From Colwellia sp. (GTDB lineage Bacteria > Pseudomonadota > Gammaproteobacteria > Enterobacterales > Alteromonadaceae), in NCBI GenBank assembly GCA_013215385.1, contig JABSOY010000016.1:41140-105139 (forward strand): a DNA stretch of 64,000 nucleotides, in the 5' to 3' direction. The translations under genes were made by a program, and so were the position numbers. Below are positions 36,346 through 46,297 of the stretch, in pieces. Each line of letters opens with the position of its first letter. The stretch's first letter is position 1. The notes under the pieces are model-generated. The model saw only the letters and a program-made list of their open reading frames with translations. It was not told the DNA's origin and did not search any database.

Positions 36346-38436
36346 CTATTGACCTAATTCACTATGCGGATATTGCTCTAACCATCGTTCAACCCATATT
36401 TCAATTTCATCAAAAACCACGCCTCGGCTCAAATGCCTGCCTTGTACATATTCCCCACCCATAGCTTTAAATACTTGTTCAATATGGGGGTTATTAATTG
36501 AGGTACCAATAAGGGGCAGCTGCATGGCACGCGTTAAATTAATGAGTGCATTAATAATCGCTTTATCTGAACCGTTATCGTTACTGTTATTTTCAGTTAA
36601 AAGGTCACAGTTTATTTTTACTTGATGAATAATGACTTTACGAAGATAGCGTAATGACTCGTAACTTCCTGAAAAATCACCAATCGCCACTTTTATGTCT
36701 AATGATTTAAGCTGATCAATTATGGCTTTAGTTCTTTGATTGGCAGATAAAATTAATTTTTCTTGTAGTTCGACGATCAAATATTTTGTACTAACGCCAT
36801 GCTCTTTTACTTGCATAACAATATAATCAATCAAAGCTGGGTCTAATAATTCTTTACTGGCAAGTGTAATAGTAACCGGTTTCTCAAACCCGATAGTTTT
36901 TAACTTTTTCAAGACTTTACATGCTTGTACGATCATTTGTTTCGTTAATAAGAACACATCACCACTATACTCAGCAATGTCGATAAACTGATTTAACTCC
37001 CAAGGGGTTTTGTCATCGTTATACCAATGCACAAGCATTTGAAAGCCTATAACCTTTTTATTACTCAATGAAACTTGAGGCTGAATATACCAATGCAACT
37101 TTTCGTCTGCTACATCTCGCTTCAAGCGCTCCATACGACTCAGTTGCTGCTCGGAATAAAGCGCATTATTATGATCAAAATAGCTCAATACCTGCTGAGT
37201 TTGCTCGGAAATCAGTAAAGCATCTTCTGCAAATGAAATAACTTCATCAATTTTGTAACTGTATTCACCAATGTAAGCTGCGCCAAAAGCTAACTCAAAG
37301 TTCAAAGAAAAACTTTTAAAGCTCATTGCGCTTGGTACCGCAGCCGTTAATTCACGACAAAGTTGCTCAACTTTACTATTGTCCGGATGATTATCCCCGC
37401 TAAGATCTAATACCACTAAAAAATTCAAACCTTGCAAACGAGAAATATTACTTGGCGACGATTCATGGCAAAAATTCACCAACTCCGAATTTTCTGCCAC
37501 CTTTTGTTGTAAGCAATAAGCCAACTGTAATAAAAGAATATCTGAATTATGATGTCCTAAAACCGTATTTACCGCCTGAAAATTGATCGGTTTAAAGGCA
37601 ACAACCGCAAATTTTGATTGGGGATTTTCCTTAACCACTGCGGCTAATTTTTCTATTGCTTGCGGATAACTTGGTAAGTTTGTCGCGGGATCTAAGGGGT
37701 ATAAAGTCGGTGATTCTTTAATGGCCACTTTATCACTAAGTTCTAGTCGTACCGCTTGTACTAAATACCAGCAACCATTTATTAAAGCCGCTAAATAGGA
37801 AACGACAATGGCCGACACTAGCCAAGCGGCACTAATATAAGCATTTAACCAAGCGAAAAGTATTACTACAAAAATTAGGTGTATTAGCCACTGAATGGCC
37901 AACCTGACACTACTAGGATCTTGTACTTTTTTTGACGAGGCAACCGCCCCACCAGCACAAAACAGTACCGTAGAACTTGCAGCTAACCATGCTAAATAAC
38001 CATCAAGATTGGGGAAAAACCATAAACTAAAAACAAAAGATATTGCGGTGGCAACCACAATAAAATTGATTAAATAATTTACTTTTTCTGATGGTGCAGA
38101 ATACGTACTACGCAGCCAAAAATACAATACTGAAGAAAATATCATTGCGGATGAAAGTATCAGCTCACTTTGATACTTGGTCGAGTATGCCAAGGCATAA
38201 AGCATTAACAAAACACTCATTGAAATCAAGGTAGGGTATCTTAGACGAATATTTTTTAATGGCTTAACTAAGGCGATAATTAAAATAACAGGAAACATTA
38301 AACCTAAAACAAAGGCAATATTAAATTCCGTAAAAGAAAATGAAGCAGCTTGCACCGAAGCGGAAAATAAGTAGCAGCCCAGCAACAAAGACAGAGTTTT
38401 AGTTAACGAGAAGCGAGTAAAGCGAGAACATTCCAT
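36346..38436 (-). CDS. Membrane protein with degenerate GGDEF and EAL domains
   Basis: A 696-residue protein with several transmembrane helices in residues about 10-225, then GGDEF and EAL folds that lack catalytic motifs. The EAL signature is VIGFQMLVHWYNDD (QML in place of EAL), the DDFGTG segment reads GDFSGSYESLRYLRK, and the GGDEF position has SRLQGLNFLVVLD. Substrate-metal residues are therefore missing, and it probably acts as a c-di-GMP sensor or scaffold. Two c-di-GMP proteins flank rraA, but no operon is shared. Confidence 0.85.
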   Translation of the reverse strand: MECSRFTRFSLTKTLSLLLGCYLFSASVQAASFSFTEFNIAFVLGLMFPVILIIALVKPLKNIRLRYPTLISMSVLLMLYALAYSTKYQSELILSSAMIFSSVLYFWLRSTYSAPSEKVNYLINFIVVATAISFVFSLWFFPNLDGYLAWLAASSTVLFCAGGAVASSKKVQDPSSVRLAIQWLIHLIFVVILFAWLNAYISAAWLVSAIVVSYLAALINGCWYLVQAVRLELSDKVAIKESPTLYPLDPATNLPSYPQAIEKLAAVVKENPQSKFAVVAFKPINFQAVNTVLGHHNSDILLLQLAYCLQQKVAENSELVNFCHESSPSNISRLQGLNFLVVLDLSGDNHPDNSKVEQLCRELTAAVPSAMSFKSFSLNFELAFGAAYIGEYSYKIDEVISFAEDALLISEQTQQVLSYFDHNNALYSEQQLSRMERLKRDVADEKLHWYIQPQVSLSNKKVIGFQMLVHWYNDDKTPWELNQFIDIAEYSGDVFLLTKQMIVQACKVLKKLKTIGFEKPVTITLASKELLDPALIDYIVMQVKEHGVSTKYLIVELQEKLILSANQRTKAIIDQLKSLDIKVAIGDFSGSYESLRYLRKVIIHQVKINCDLLTENNSNDNGSDKAIINALINLTRAMQLPLIGTSINNPHIEQVFKAMGGEYVQGRHLSRGVVFDEIEIWVERWLEQYPHSELGQ

Positions 38437-38664
38437 ATAAAGCCTTTTACGTATACAACAACAAACGCAGATGTATTAAGATTAAGCAATATAGCGTGCT
38501 TTGTATAGTAAGAGCTTAGAGCCATGCCAATATCTTTATGCCAACTCTTGGCAGTTACTTAATGAAATTGGCATGACTGATAGGTCGAAATAATGACAAC
38601 GAGTTAAATAACCTCAATTATTGCCAGAACAAGTATCGACCTAAAAGTTTAAGAAATGTATCGT

Positions 38665-39900
38665 TTAAACGACTTTTTTACCGGCAACATATAATTCGTT
38701 AAGCGGATTAACACCAAACTGATAACAAAGCTCGGCTGGTTGCTCGATATTCCACATAGCTATGTCTGCATCAAAACCAACAGCTAATTGCCCTTTTTTA
38801 TTTGATAATCCCAGTGCTTTCGCGCCATGACACGTTACGCCAGCTAATGCTTCAGCGGGTGTTAAACGAAATAAAGTACAGCCCATATTTAACATTAATT
38901 GAATGTTACTAATGGGTGATGAGCCAGGATTTGAATCAGTAGCGATTGCCATGGGTACTTGATGCTTACGTAATAACTCCATCGGTGGTAATTGGGTTTC
39001 ACGTAAAAAATAGAAAGCGCCAGGTAATAAGACGGCAACCATATCAGCAGCTTTCATTGCTTTAATACCGGCTTCATCTAAAAATTCGATATGATCAGAC
39101 GACAAAGCATTGTATTTCGCGGCTAATTCACTACCACCGAGATTAGATAATTGTTCTGCATGAATTTTTACTGGTAGCCCGTGATTTTTTGCGGCGGCAA
39201 AGACCTGTTCGGTTTGCGCCAAGCTAAAGCCAATACCTTCACAAAAAACATCAACTGCATCAGCTAGATTTTCTTTGGCAACTTGCGGCAGCATCTCATT
39301 ACAGACCAAATCCACATACTCGTCAGGCTTCCCCTTATATTCATGTGGTAATGCATGGGCACCAAGGAAAGTACGCTTAATAGTAACCGGCAGTGCTTCA
39401 GCTAACTGCCCTGCTACTTTTAACATTTTAATTTCGTTTTCCGTATCAAGACCATAGCCTGATTTAATCTCGATGCTGGTCACACCTTGTTGATGTAAAG
39501 CAGTTAATCTAGGTAATGCAGCAGCGAATAATTCAGCTTCACTGGCTTTACGTGTTGCCGACACCGTTGAAACTATGCCACCGCCAGCATTAGCAATTTC
39601 TTGATAACTTTTACCTTGTAGACGCATTTCAAATTCATTGGCTCGGTTGCCGCCATAAACCAAATGGGTGTGACAATCGACCAAGCCCGGTGTTAACCAC
39701 TTTCCTTGTCCATCAATAACCTTAACAGTATCAGCATCATATTCCGGTAAATCAGTCGCTTTTCCTAACCAAGCGATTTTTCCATCGCTAATGGCCAAAG
39801 CAGCATTTGCTATTGCGCCATAGCTGTTTGCACCGTCGGTCATGGTGGCTAAATTTACGTTGATGAAGACAGTTTGCCAAGCAGAAGAGTTAATCGTCAT
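38665..39900 (-). CDS. hutI: Imidazolonepropionase
   Basis: The third enzyme of histidine degradation, opening the imidazolone ring to N-formimino-L-glutamate. A 411-residue amidohydrolase: metal ligands in [20 protein letters not shown], the H-x-E segment [20 protein letters not shown], and [20 protein letters not shown] near the C-terminus. It is transcribed divergently from hutC-hutH-hutU, and two HutC operators lie between them. ATG at 39900 with GGAT upstream. Length agrees with the family (about 405). Confidence 0.97.
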   Translation of the reverse strand: MTINSSAWQTVFINVNLATMTDGANSYGAIANAALAISDGKIAWLGKATDLPEYDADTVKVIDGQGKWLTPGLVDCHTHLVYGGNRANEFEMRLQGKSYQEIANAGGGIVSTVSATRKASEAELFAAALPRLTALHQQGVTSIEIKSGYGLDTENEIKMLKVAGQLAEALPVTIKRTFLGAHALPHEYKGKPDEYVDLVCNEMLPQVAKENLADAVDVFCEGIGFSLAQTEQVFAAAKNHGLPVKIHAEQLSNLGGSELAAKYNALSSDHIEFLDEAGIKAMKAADMVAVLLPGAFYFLRETQLPPMELLRKHQVPMAIATDSNPGSSPISNIQLMLNMGCTLFRLTPAEALAGVTCHGAKALGLSNKKGQLAVGFDADIAMWNIEQPAELCYQFGVNPLNELYVAGKKVV

Positions 39901-40014
39901 AAGAGATCCAAAAGTTTTATTTACCGCTACGCTTACTAAACAGCATTTTTAGGGCAAGTTTAAGGTCGGTTTATTGATGTCGCCACTCTACCTGATAGCC
40001 TATGGACAAGCAAG

Positions 40015-40028
40015 CTTGTATATACAAC
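40015..40028. promoter_or_regulatory. HutC operator 1
   Basis: A palindrome TTGTATATACAA (40016-40027), preceded by C and followed by C, matches the reported HutC target core. It lies in the hutI/hutC spacer next to the TTGACA at 40031-40036. Confidence 0.82.
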
Positions 40029-40055
40029 TATTGACATCACTCATTATAAATGAGA

Positions 40056-40068
40056 TTGTATATACAAG
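40056..40068. promoter_or_regulatory. HutC operator 2
   Basis: A second TTGTATATACAA palindrome with a following G (40056-40068). Centres of the two sites are 40 bases apart, so both dimers would be on the same face of the DNA. It overlaps the putative -10 side of the TTGACA-containing promoter and lies 53 bases before hutC. Confidence 0.82.
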
Positions 40069-40121
40069 TTAAGCAGTACAGGCGACTATAGCTTGTCAAT
40101 AATAAGTCTAGTGAAATAAAA

Positions 40122-40838
40122 ATGACACAAATAAAAACCGCTAAGTTTACCGTAATAAAACAGCACATCTGCCAGAAAATTGAATCCGGCCAGTGGCAGC
40201 AGCACGACAAGGTGCCTTCTGAAAATGAGTTGGCTGAACAGTTTTCTGTAAGCCGCATGACCGCTCGTCGTGCTTTACAAGAACTAACGGAACAAGGTTT
40301 ACTGATTCGTTCACAAGGCTCAGGTACTTTTGTTGCTACTTTTAAGTCGCAATCGTCCTTACTGGAAATTCGTAATATTGCTGACGAAATTCAAGAACGT
40401 GGTCATAAACATCATGCTCTGCAAATGATACTAAGTGGCGTTGAACTCAATCATGAAGTCGCTATTTTATTAGGATTAACTGAAGGTGACAATGCTTATT
40501 ATTCAGAAGTATTACATTTTGAAAATGGTGACCCGATTCAATTAGAACAACGCTATGTGAACAGTAAATTAGTGCCTAATTATCTACAGCAAGATTTTAC
40601 TATCATAACCCCGCACGAGTACTTATCTTCTGAAGCGCCTTTAACCGAAGCGACTCATGAAATAGAAGCGGTACTCGCAGCAAGTAATGTTTGCCAATTT
40701 CTTGCCATAGAAACTAATACCCCGTGTTTGCAAGTTAAGCGCCGCACTTGGTCAAGCCAAGGCGTAGTTAGCTTAGCCACTTTAACGGCAGCTGGTCATA
40801 AATATCGACTAGGCAGCCATTTAACTTTTAACTTTTAA
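40122..40838 (+). CDS. hutC: Histidine utilization repressor HutC (GntR family)
   Basis: A 238-residue GntR/HutC regulator. The winged HTH is in residues about 5-75 (KVPSENELAEQFSVSRMTAR, then RALQELTEQGLLIRSQGSGT) and the UTRA effector domain follows (VELNHEVAILLGLTEGDN, NGDPIQLEQRYVNSKLVPNY). Urocanate is the inducer in characterised members. The ATG follows ATAAAA with a weak ribosome binding site. It heads hutC-hutH-hutU, and the operators upstream imply autoregulation. Confidence 0.95.
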   Translation: MTQIKTAKFTVIKQHICQKIESGQWQQHDKVPSENELAEQFSVSRMTARRALQELTEQGLLIRSQGSGTFVATFKSQSSLLEIRNIADEIQERGHKHHALQMILSGVELNHEVAILLGLTEGDNAYYSEVLHFENGDPIQLEQRYVNSKLVPNYLQQDFTIITPHEYLSSEAPLTEATHEIEAVLAASNVCQFLAIETNTPCLQVKRRTWSSQGVVSLATLTAAGHKYRLGSHLTFNF

Positions 40839-40853
40839 TTTAGGAGCGTTAAT

Positions 40854-42347
40854 ATGACGTTTAAGTATGGTATCGACCGTTTAAATCTTGATATTGTTAA
40901 TGGTATTGCCAACGGCAGTATCCAAACTGAAATTTGCCAAGAAGCTTTGGATAAAATCAACACAAGCCGCCAAAGAGTAGAGAAAATGGCCGCTTCAGAT
41001 AAAGCGGTATATGGTATCAACACAGGTTTTGGCCCGTTATGCGATACACAAATTTCACCTGAAGATACTAATTTATTACAAAAAAACCTGCTTATCACCC
41101 ATGCCGTCGGTGTCGGCGAGCCAATTGAAAAAGCCATTTCAAAGTTAATGTTGATCACTAAAGTACATGCCTTAAGTCAAGGTTTTTCAGGTATTCGCCT
41201 TGAAGTGATAGAACGCATGTTAGCGTTTATCAAACTTGACTTGATCCCCGTTGTACCAGAGCAAGGCTCAGTAGGTGCATCAGGTGATTTAGCTCCACTT
41301 TCTCACTTGTTCTTACCCTTACTTGGTGAAGGTGAATTCTGGCTAGATGGTAAGGCTATACCTGTAGCACAAGCACTAAAAGAAAACGGTTTAGCGCCAA
41401 TGGAATTACACGCTAAAGAAGGTTTAGCGCTAATTAATGGTACTCAATTTATCTTATCGCATGCTATTACTGGCTTAACTAAGATGCGCTACTTGTTAGA
41501 CTTGGCTGATGTAACTGGTGCTATGAGTATCGAAGGCATGCAAGGTAGTGAGTCACCGTTTAGAGAAGAACTACACGCTACTCGCCCATTCCCTGGTACT
41601 TTAAAAGTAGCTGGACGCATGAGAATGCTCTTTACCGGTTCTGAAAATATGGCTTCTCATACCAACTGTGAACGCGTACAAGACCCATACTCGCTTAGAT
41701 GTATTCCACAAGTTCACGGTGCATCGCGTAATGCCTACAATCATTTGAATGAACTCGCTGAAATTGAGATGAATTCTGTTACTGATAATCCCATTGTTAT
41801 TAGCAGTGAAGAAGCGATTTCTGGCGGTAACTTTCACGGTCAGCCTTTAGCTATGGTACTTGATTATGCTTCTATTGCTGCCGCTGAATTAGGTAACATT
41901 GCAGATCGTCGTTGTTATTTACTTTTAGAGGGTTTACACGGATTACCTCGATTATTAACCGCATCTGGTGGCTTAAATTCAGGCATGATGATCCCGCAAT
42001 ACACTACAGCTGCGTTAGTAACTGAAAACAAATCTCTTTGTTTTCCTCCTTCTGCTGATAGTGTTCCTACGTCAATGGGACAAGAGGATCACGTTTCTAT
42101 GGGCAGTATTTCAAGTAGACAGTTTAACCAGATCTTAGGTAATTTAGAGAAAATTATAGCGATTGAACTTATGTATGCAGCTCAAGCAATTGACTTTAGA
42201 CGCCCAAATAAATGCTCAGACATTATTGAGAAAAACTTCCAAATTATCAGAGAAAAAGTAGCCATGCTTAAAGAAGATAGACTCTTGAAGCCTGATATTG
42301 ATGCCATGATAGTTTTAGTGAAATCACAAGCATTTACGGTTAACTAA
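40854..42347 (+). CDS. hutH: Histidine ammonia-lyase
   Basis: The first enzyme of histidine degradation, removing ammonia from histidine to give urocanate. A 497-residue protein. The MIO prosthetic group forms from Ala-Ser-Gly in GSVGASGDLAPLSHL (about residues 138-152). YGINTGFGPLCDTQ contains the catalytic Tyr region, and QDPYSLRCIPQVHGASRNAY is typical. GGAGCG precedes the ATG. It follows hutC by 15 bases and precedes hutU by 14 bases, an operon. Confidence 0.98.
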   Translation: MTFKYGIDRLNLDIVNGIANGSIQTEICQEALDKINTSRQRVEKMAASDKAVYGINTGFGPLCDTQISPEDTNLLQKNLLITHAVGVGEPIEKAISKLMLITKVHALSQGFSGIRLEVIERMLAFIKLDLIPVVPEQGSVGASGDLAPLSHLFLPLLGEGEFWLDGKAIPVAQALKENGLAPMELHAKEGLALINGTQFILSHAITGLTKMRYLLDLADVTGAMSIEGMQGSESPFREELHATRPFPGTLKVAGRMRMLFTGSENMASHTNCERVQDPYSLRCIPQVHGASRNAYNHLNELAEIEMNSVTDNPIVISSEEAISGGNFHGQPLAMVLDYASIAAAELGNIADRRCYLLLEGLHGLPRLLTASGGLNSGMMIPQYTTAALVTENKSLCFPPSADSVPTSMGQEDHVSMGSISSRQFNQILGNLEKIIAIELMYAAQAIDFRRPNKCSDIIEKNFQIIREKVAMLKEDRLLKPDIDAMIVLVKSQAFTVN

Positions 42348-42361
42348 GGGGAGCTTATACC

Positions 42362-44374
42362 ATGGAAACAACAATGACTTTTCAAGAAGAAATTAGACAA
42401 GGTATTCCAAGTGTATTACCAGTAGCTAAGGCTTATTCTGCTGATGCTAACCACGCCCCTAAGCGTAAAGATATTCTTAGTTTAGAAGAAAAGCAGCTAG
42501 CCGTAAGAAACGCCTTACGTTACTTTCCAAAAGAGTGGCACCAAGAATTAGCCACTGAGTTTGCGCAAGAGTTAAAAGACTTAGGCCGTATTTACATGTA
42601 TCGCTTTAAGCCAAGCTATCACTTAAAGGCACGTTCTATTGCTGACTATCCAGCAAAGTGTCAACAAGCGGCAGCGATTATGTTAATGGTCGATAATAAC
42701 TTAGACCCCGCGGTTGCGCAGCACCCAGAAGAGTTAATTACTTATGGCGGCAACGGCGCCGTTTTCCAGAACTGGGCACAATACTTATTAGCGATGAAGT
42801 ATTTAAGTGAAATGGAAAACGACCAAACTCTACATATATACTCTGGTCACCCGATGGGCTTATTTCCATCATCGGCAGATGCACCACGAGTGGTTGTCAC
42901 TAACGGTATGATGGTCCCTAACTACTCTAAGCCAGATGACTTGGAAAAATTCAACGCTTTAGGTGTTACTCAGTACGGCCAAATGACTGCTGGTTCATTT
43001 ATGTACATTGGCCCTCAAGGCATAGTACATGGCACAACGATTACGGTAATGAATGCATTTCGCAAAGTATTGAATAAAGGCGAAGGCCCGCAGGGTAAAA
43101 TATTCCTTACGGCTGGTTTAGGCGGCATGAGTGGCGCACAACCAAAAGCCGGTAACATTGCTAACTGTATTACCGTTTGTGCCGAAGTTAACGCATCAGC
43201 AGCAACTAAGCGTCATCAACAAGGTTGGGTTGACGAGTTAATTGATAACATGGATGCCCTTGTTGGTCGTGTTAAAGAAGCGCAAGCTAATGAAGAAGTC
43301 GTCTCAATTGCTTATATTGGCAATATTGTTGATGTTTGGGAAAGTTTTTATCAGCATGAAGTCTACATTCATTTAGGCTCAGACCAAACCTCGTTGCACA
43401 ACCCTTGGTCAGGCGGTTACTACCCAGTTGATATTAGTTACGAAGAGTCAAATCGTTTAATTCGTGAAGAGCCAGAAGTATTCAAAGAAAAAGTACAAGC
43501 AACATTAATACGCCATGCTAATGCTATTAACAAGCACACGGCACGTGGTACTTACTTCTTCGATTACGGTAATGCTTTTCTTTTAGAAGCATCACGCGCC
43601 GGCGGTGATGTTATGGCGGAAAATGGTATTGACTTTAAATACCCATCTTACGTTCAAGATATCTTAGGACCAATGTGTTTTGACTATGGTTTCGGACCCT
43701 TTCGTTGGGTATGTGCTTCAGGTAAATCAGAAGATTTAGATAAAACTGATGCTATAGCAGCAAATGTGCTTAAGAAAATCATGCAAGAGTCACCTGAAGA
43801 AATTCAGCAACAAATGCAAGACAACATCACTTGGATTGAAGACGCTAAGCAAAACAAGTTAGTTGTTGGTTCACAAGCCCGAATTTTATATGCAGATGCG
43901 CAAGGCCGCATGGAAATTGCTAAAGCCTTTAACGATGCGGTTAACAACGGAGAAATTGGCCCTATCGTATTAGGTCGAGATCATCATGATGTTAGTGGTA
44001 CCGACTCGCCTTATCGTGAGACTTCAAATATTTACGATGGTAGCCGTTTTACTGCCGACATGGCGATTCACAATGTTATTGGTGACAGTTTCCGTGGCGC
44101 GACTTGGGTTTCAATTCACAATGGCGGCGGCGTAGGCTGGGGTGAAGTTGTTAACGGTGGTTTTGGTATGTTACTTGATGGCTCAGCAGATTCAGAGCGC
44201 CGATTAAAATCAATGTTATTGTTTGATGTAAACAATGGTATTGCTCGTCGTAGTTGGGCACGCAATGCAGAAGCCAACTTCGCTATTAAACGAGAAATGG
44301 CACGCACACCTAAACTTAAAGTCACCTTAGCCAACTTAGTTGAAGATGATATTTTAAATAACTTATCACTCTAA
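42362..44374 (+). CDS. hutU: Urocanate hydratase
   Basis: The second enzyme of histidine degradation; it adds water to urocanate to give imidazolonepropionate using tightly bound NAD+. At 670 residues it is longer than the classic 555-residue type and belongs to the long form. Visible motifs: ITYGGNGAVFQNWAQYLLAM, TAGLGGMSGAQPKAGN (NAD site, about residue 250) and HNGGGVGWGEVVNGGFGM. GGGAG precedes the ATG. Last gene of the hutC-hutH-hutU operon; a perfect hairpin follows. No formiminoglutamase gene comes after it. Confidence 0.97.
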   Translation: METTMTFQEEIRQGIPSVLPVAKAYSADANHAPKRKDILSLEEKQLAVRNALRYFPKEWHQELATEFAQELKDLGRIYMYRFKPSYHLKARSIADYPAKCQQAAAIMLMVDNNLDPAVAQHPEELITYGGNGAVFQNWAQYLLAMKYLSEMENDQTLHIYSGHPMGLFPSSADAPRVVVTNGMMVPNYSKPDDLEKFNALGVTQYGQMTAGSFMYIGPQGIVHGTTITVMNAFRKVLNKGEGPQGKIFLTAGLGGMSGAQPKAGNIANCITVCAEVNASAATKRHQQGWVDELIDNMDALVGRVKEAQANEEVVSIAYIGNIVDVWESFYQHEVYIHLGSDQTSLHNPWSGGYYPVDISYEESNRLIREEPEVFKEKVQATLIRHANAINKHTARGTYFFDYGNAFLLEASRAGGDVMAENGIDFKYPSYVQDILGPMCFDYGFGPFRWVCASGKSEDLDKTDAIAANVLKKIMQESPEEIQQQMQDNITWIEDAKQNKLVVGSQARILYADAQGRMEIAKAFNDAVNNGEIGPIVLGRDHHDVSGTDSPYRETSNIYDGSRFTADMAIHNVIGDSFRGATWVSIHNGGGVGWGEVVNGGFGMLLDGSADSERRLKSMLLFDVNNGIARRSWARNAEANFAIKREMARTPKLKVTLANLVEDDILNNLSL

Positions 44375-44413
44375 AATACTAGCGTTTTAACTATCATTGT
44401 ATTCAGTTATTAT

Positions 44414-44460
44414 AAGCTGATGAATAAGTTGATCTATTTACTTATTCATCAGCTTTTCTA
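44414..44460. terminator. Bidirectional terminator between hutU and the unknown gene
   Basis: AAGCTGATGAATAAG (44414-44428) and CTTATTCATCAGCTT (44441-44455) form a perfect 15-base stem followed by TTCT. It ends the hut operon. On the minus strand the same stem forms the 3' end of the gene at 44438-45166, whose last codons and stop lie within it. Confidence 0.85.
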
Positions 44461-45166
44461 TTACTGAAGACATATGCTTTTTGAACGATTTATCAAACTT
44501 CGATAGACCACAACGACTTTGTTTAATGCCTTTTCGTATATCTAAGCCAACGTTCGTCAAATCGCGAATTGTTGTACAGATACCATTATCATCTTTAAAA
44601 ACCACAGTGCTTCCATAATGATTCATAGACATCGCTGTTTTCTTAATTTTTTCTTCTCTTGTTTCTATTCTAAACGAGTGTGGAACAACAGGTGCAGTGC
44701 CCGCCATTATTTTTGCTGATAATGAACGATATCGGTCTTGCACGGCTATCTCAATTGTTTTCTCATTCATTTTTTTTCTTAATTTACTCAATGAGCTTAA
44801 TACTGAGACTGAACTTTTTTCAGTTCGAGTTTTAACTAGTTTTGATTTCGAAACTACCAAATTTTTATTAGGATTCTTATTGTTTGTTGAGCTTTTAGGA
44901 ATACGAACAATATCATTTTTTATGTCTTCCTTTTCAACAACTACATGCTTCTTTTGGATACTTACATCAGATTTATTTATTTCTAATTTAGAGAATCCAA
45001 CAGCTCGCTGATAAAGAAAACTCTTAATAATGTCATTTTCATTAATACTTTGAGTGACTACGGGCTTAAGACTTTCTTCTTGAAATTGCTGATTGATGAA
45101 AATGAATAATATAAAGTGCAAACAAATAGAAGATACGATCGCTAAAGAAAGCTTGTTGTTTATCAA
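44438..45166 (-). CDS. Membrane-anchored protein of unknown function (TonB/TolA-like shape)
   Basis: A 242-residue protein with one N-terminal transmembrane helix (LSLAIVSSICLHFILFIFIN, about 6-25), a long charged Lys/Ser/Asn-rich middle (about 60-160) and a small C-terminal domain with two cysteines (DNGICTTIRDLTNVG and SRCGLSKFDKSFKKH). The shape, an inner-membrane anchor followed by a stretched periplasmic arm and globular tip, resembles TonB or TolA, but no family motif was recognised. The stop codon lies within the shared terminator stem. Function unknown. Confidence 0.6.
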   Translation of the reverse strand: MINNKLSLAIVSSICLHFILFIFINQQFQEESLKPVVTQSINENDIIKSFLYQRAVGFSKLEINKSDVSIQKKHVVVEKEDIKNDIVRIPKSSTNNKNPNKNLVVSKSKLVKTRTEKSSVSVLSSLSKLRKKMNEKTIEIAVQDRYRSLSAKIMAGTAPVVPHSFRIETREEKIKKTAMSMNHYGSTVVFKDDNGICTTIRDLTNVGLDIRKGIKQSRCGLSKFDKSFKKHMSSVIEKLMNK

Positions 45167-45230
45167 TTTAAGTTAACTTCCTTTTTAACTCAAGTGAACC
45201 AAGGTGCGTAAACCTGAAAGTATATTTCTG

Positions 45231-45248
45231 TAACAATATAGATTGTTA
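45231..45248. promoter_or_regulatory. Inverted repeat in divergent spacer
   Basis: TAACAAT (45231-45237) and ATTGTTA (45242-45248) form a perfect 7-base dyad with a 4-base spacer, between the unknown gene (44438) and the XRE regulator remnant (45478). It is a candidate operator; the factor is unknown. Confidence 0.35.
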
Positions 45249-45477
45249 TATAGGACTAATACGAACGATATAAGTTCACCTTATAATCGACACCATTCCA
45301 GTGAACCGTTAACTCGACTAGATAAGCGAAATGTAAGTATAAACATCCGCCCTGCTATTAGTTTTACTCTTTGTCGTATACATGACGCTATAATGACGTA
45401 AGGATTTTCTCGCTAATATTAACGTTATTCTTCATATTCCCTATCGAAATATGAAGTAAATACTTTTGGAGTCACAT

Positions 45478-46123
45478 TTGCGCACTAATCAATTACACAA
45501 GCTCAGTACTAATTTATCCCCAGAGCGTGTCAAATTTTTTCGTAAAGACAATGGTTGGTCACAAGAGCTTTTGGCAAAAGCATCAGGTTTAAGTTTGCGT
45601 ACCATTCAGCGTGCCGAAAAAGATGGTAATAGTTCAATGGAAACACAATTAGCACTATCGGCTGCATTTGATATCTCACCAAAAGAACTATCTCCTATTT
45701 TTCCCACCATTGTTGTTCATTGGAAAAGGAAAAGCTTTATGCAAAGTTTATTAGCGTTATGTGTCGTGTTAGCTGCAGTATTTATGTTATTGGTCATTTC
45801 AGGAGATGTTTCTGTATTTATTGATTCCTATAGTATTTTATATTTAGTGTTATTTATGTACTCAAGTACAGTAATCGCGTTTGGTTCACGCGGTTTAATA
45901 AAGTCTTTTATTGGCTTGAGATACTTATTTGCTTATGATATTTCTCAGACACCCGCCAGCGATTCATTCACATATGGGGATTGCAGACCCAATTACCCAA
46001 GGCATTCATCCTGCTTATGCCGTTAATTTATTAGTTTTACTTTATTCGGCAATAATTGCTGAAGGCATCCTTCGACCATTGGCAACAAAACTTGAAAGTA
46101 GATCGCTAATCCAAAACAAATAA
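45478..46123 (+). pseudogene. XRE-type HTH membrane regulator, frame-disrupted
   Basis: The first frame encodes an N-terminal HTH (NLSPERVKFFRKDNGWSQEL, then LAKASGLSLRTIQRAEKDGN), two transmembrane helices (LLALCVVLAAVFMLLVISGD and SILYLVLFMYSSTVIAF), then GLRYLFAYDISQT, and turns into an unlikely tail ending CLCR. The adjacent frame continues with a plausible membrane segment HPAYAVNLLVLLYSAIIAEG to 46123. The break lies around 45950-46020, through a frameshift, possibly with an internal deletion. The TTG at 45478 is preferred because GGAG lies 6 bases upstream. Regulatory target unknown. Confidence 0.6.
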
Positions 46124-46297
46124 CACTTAGCAATTTCCATTTAGAATCACAGTAAGCTTGACATAATATGTCAGGCTTGCTAACTTTATTATTACAGCAA
46201 CAGCACATATATTTTACCTCACGATAATGGTGTGACAACAGTATCTATATATTTTTTTAACCTGCTATTATAAAGCTGTATTAATGATAAGGAGTTC

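Noticed and set aside
46023..46238. Minus-strand frame starting CCCC-rich (MCCCCNN region), 71 codons
   Set aside because: It overlaps the second frame of the broken XRE regulator, has no good ribosome binding site and resembles antisense of a membrane segment.
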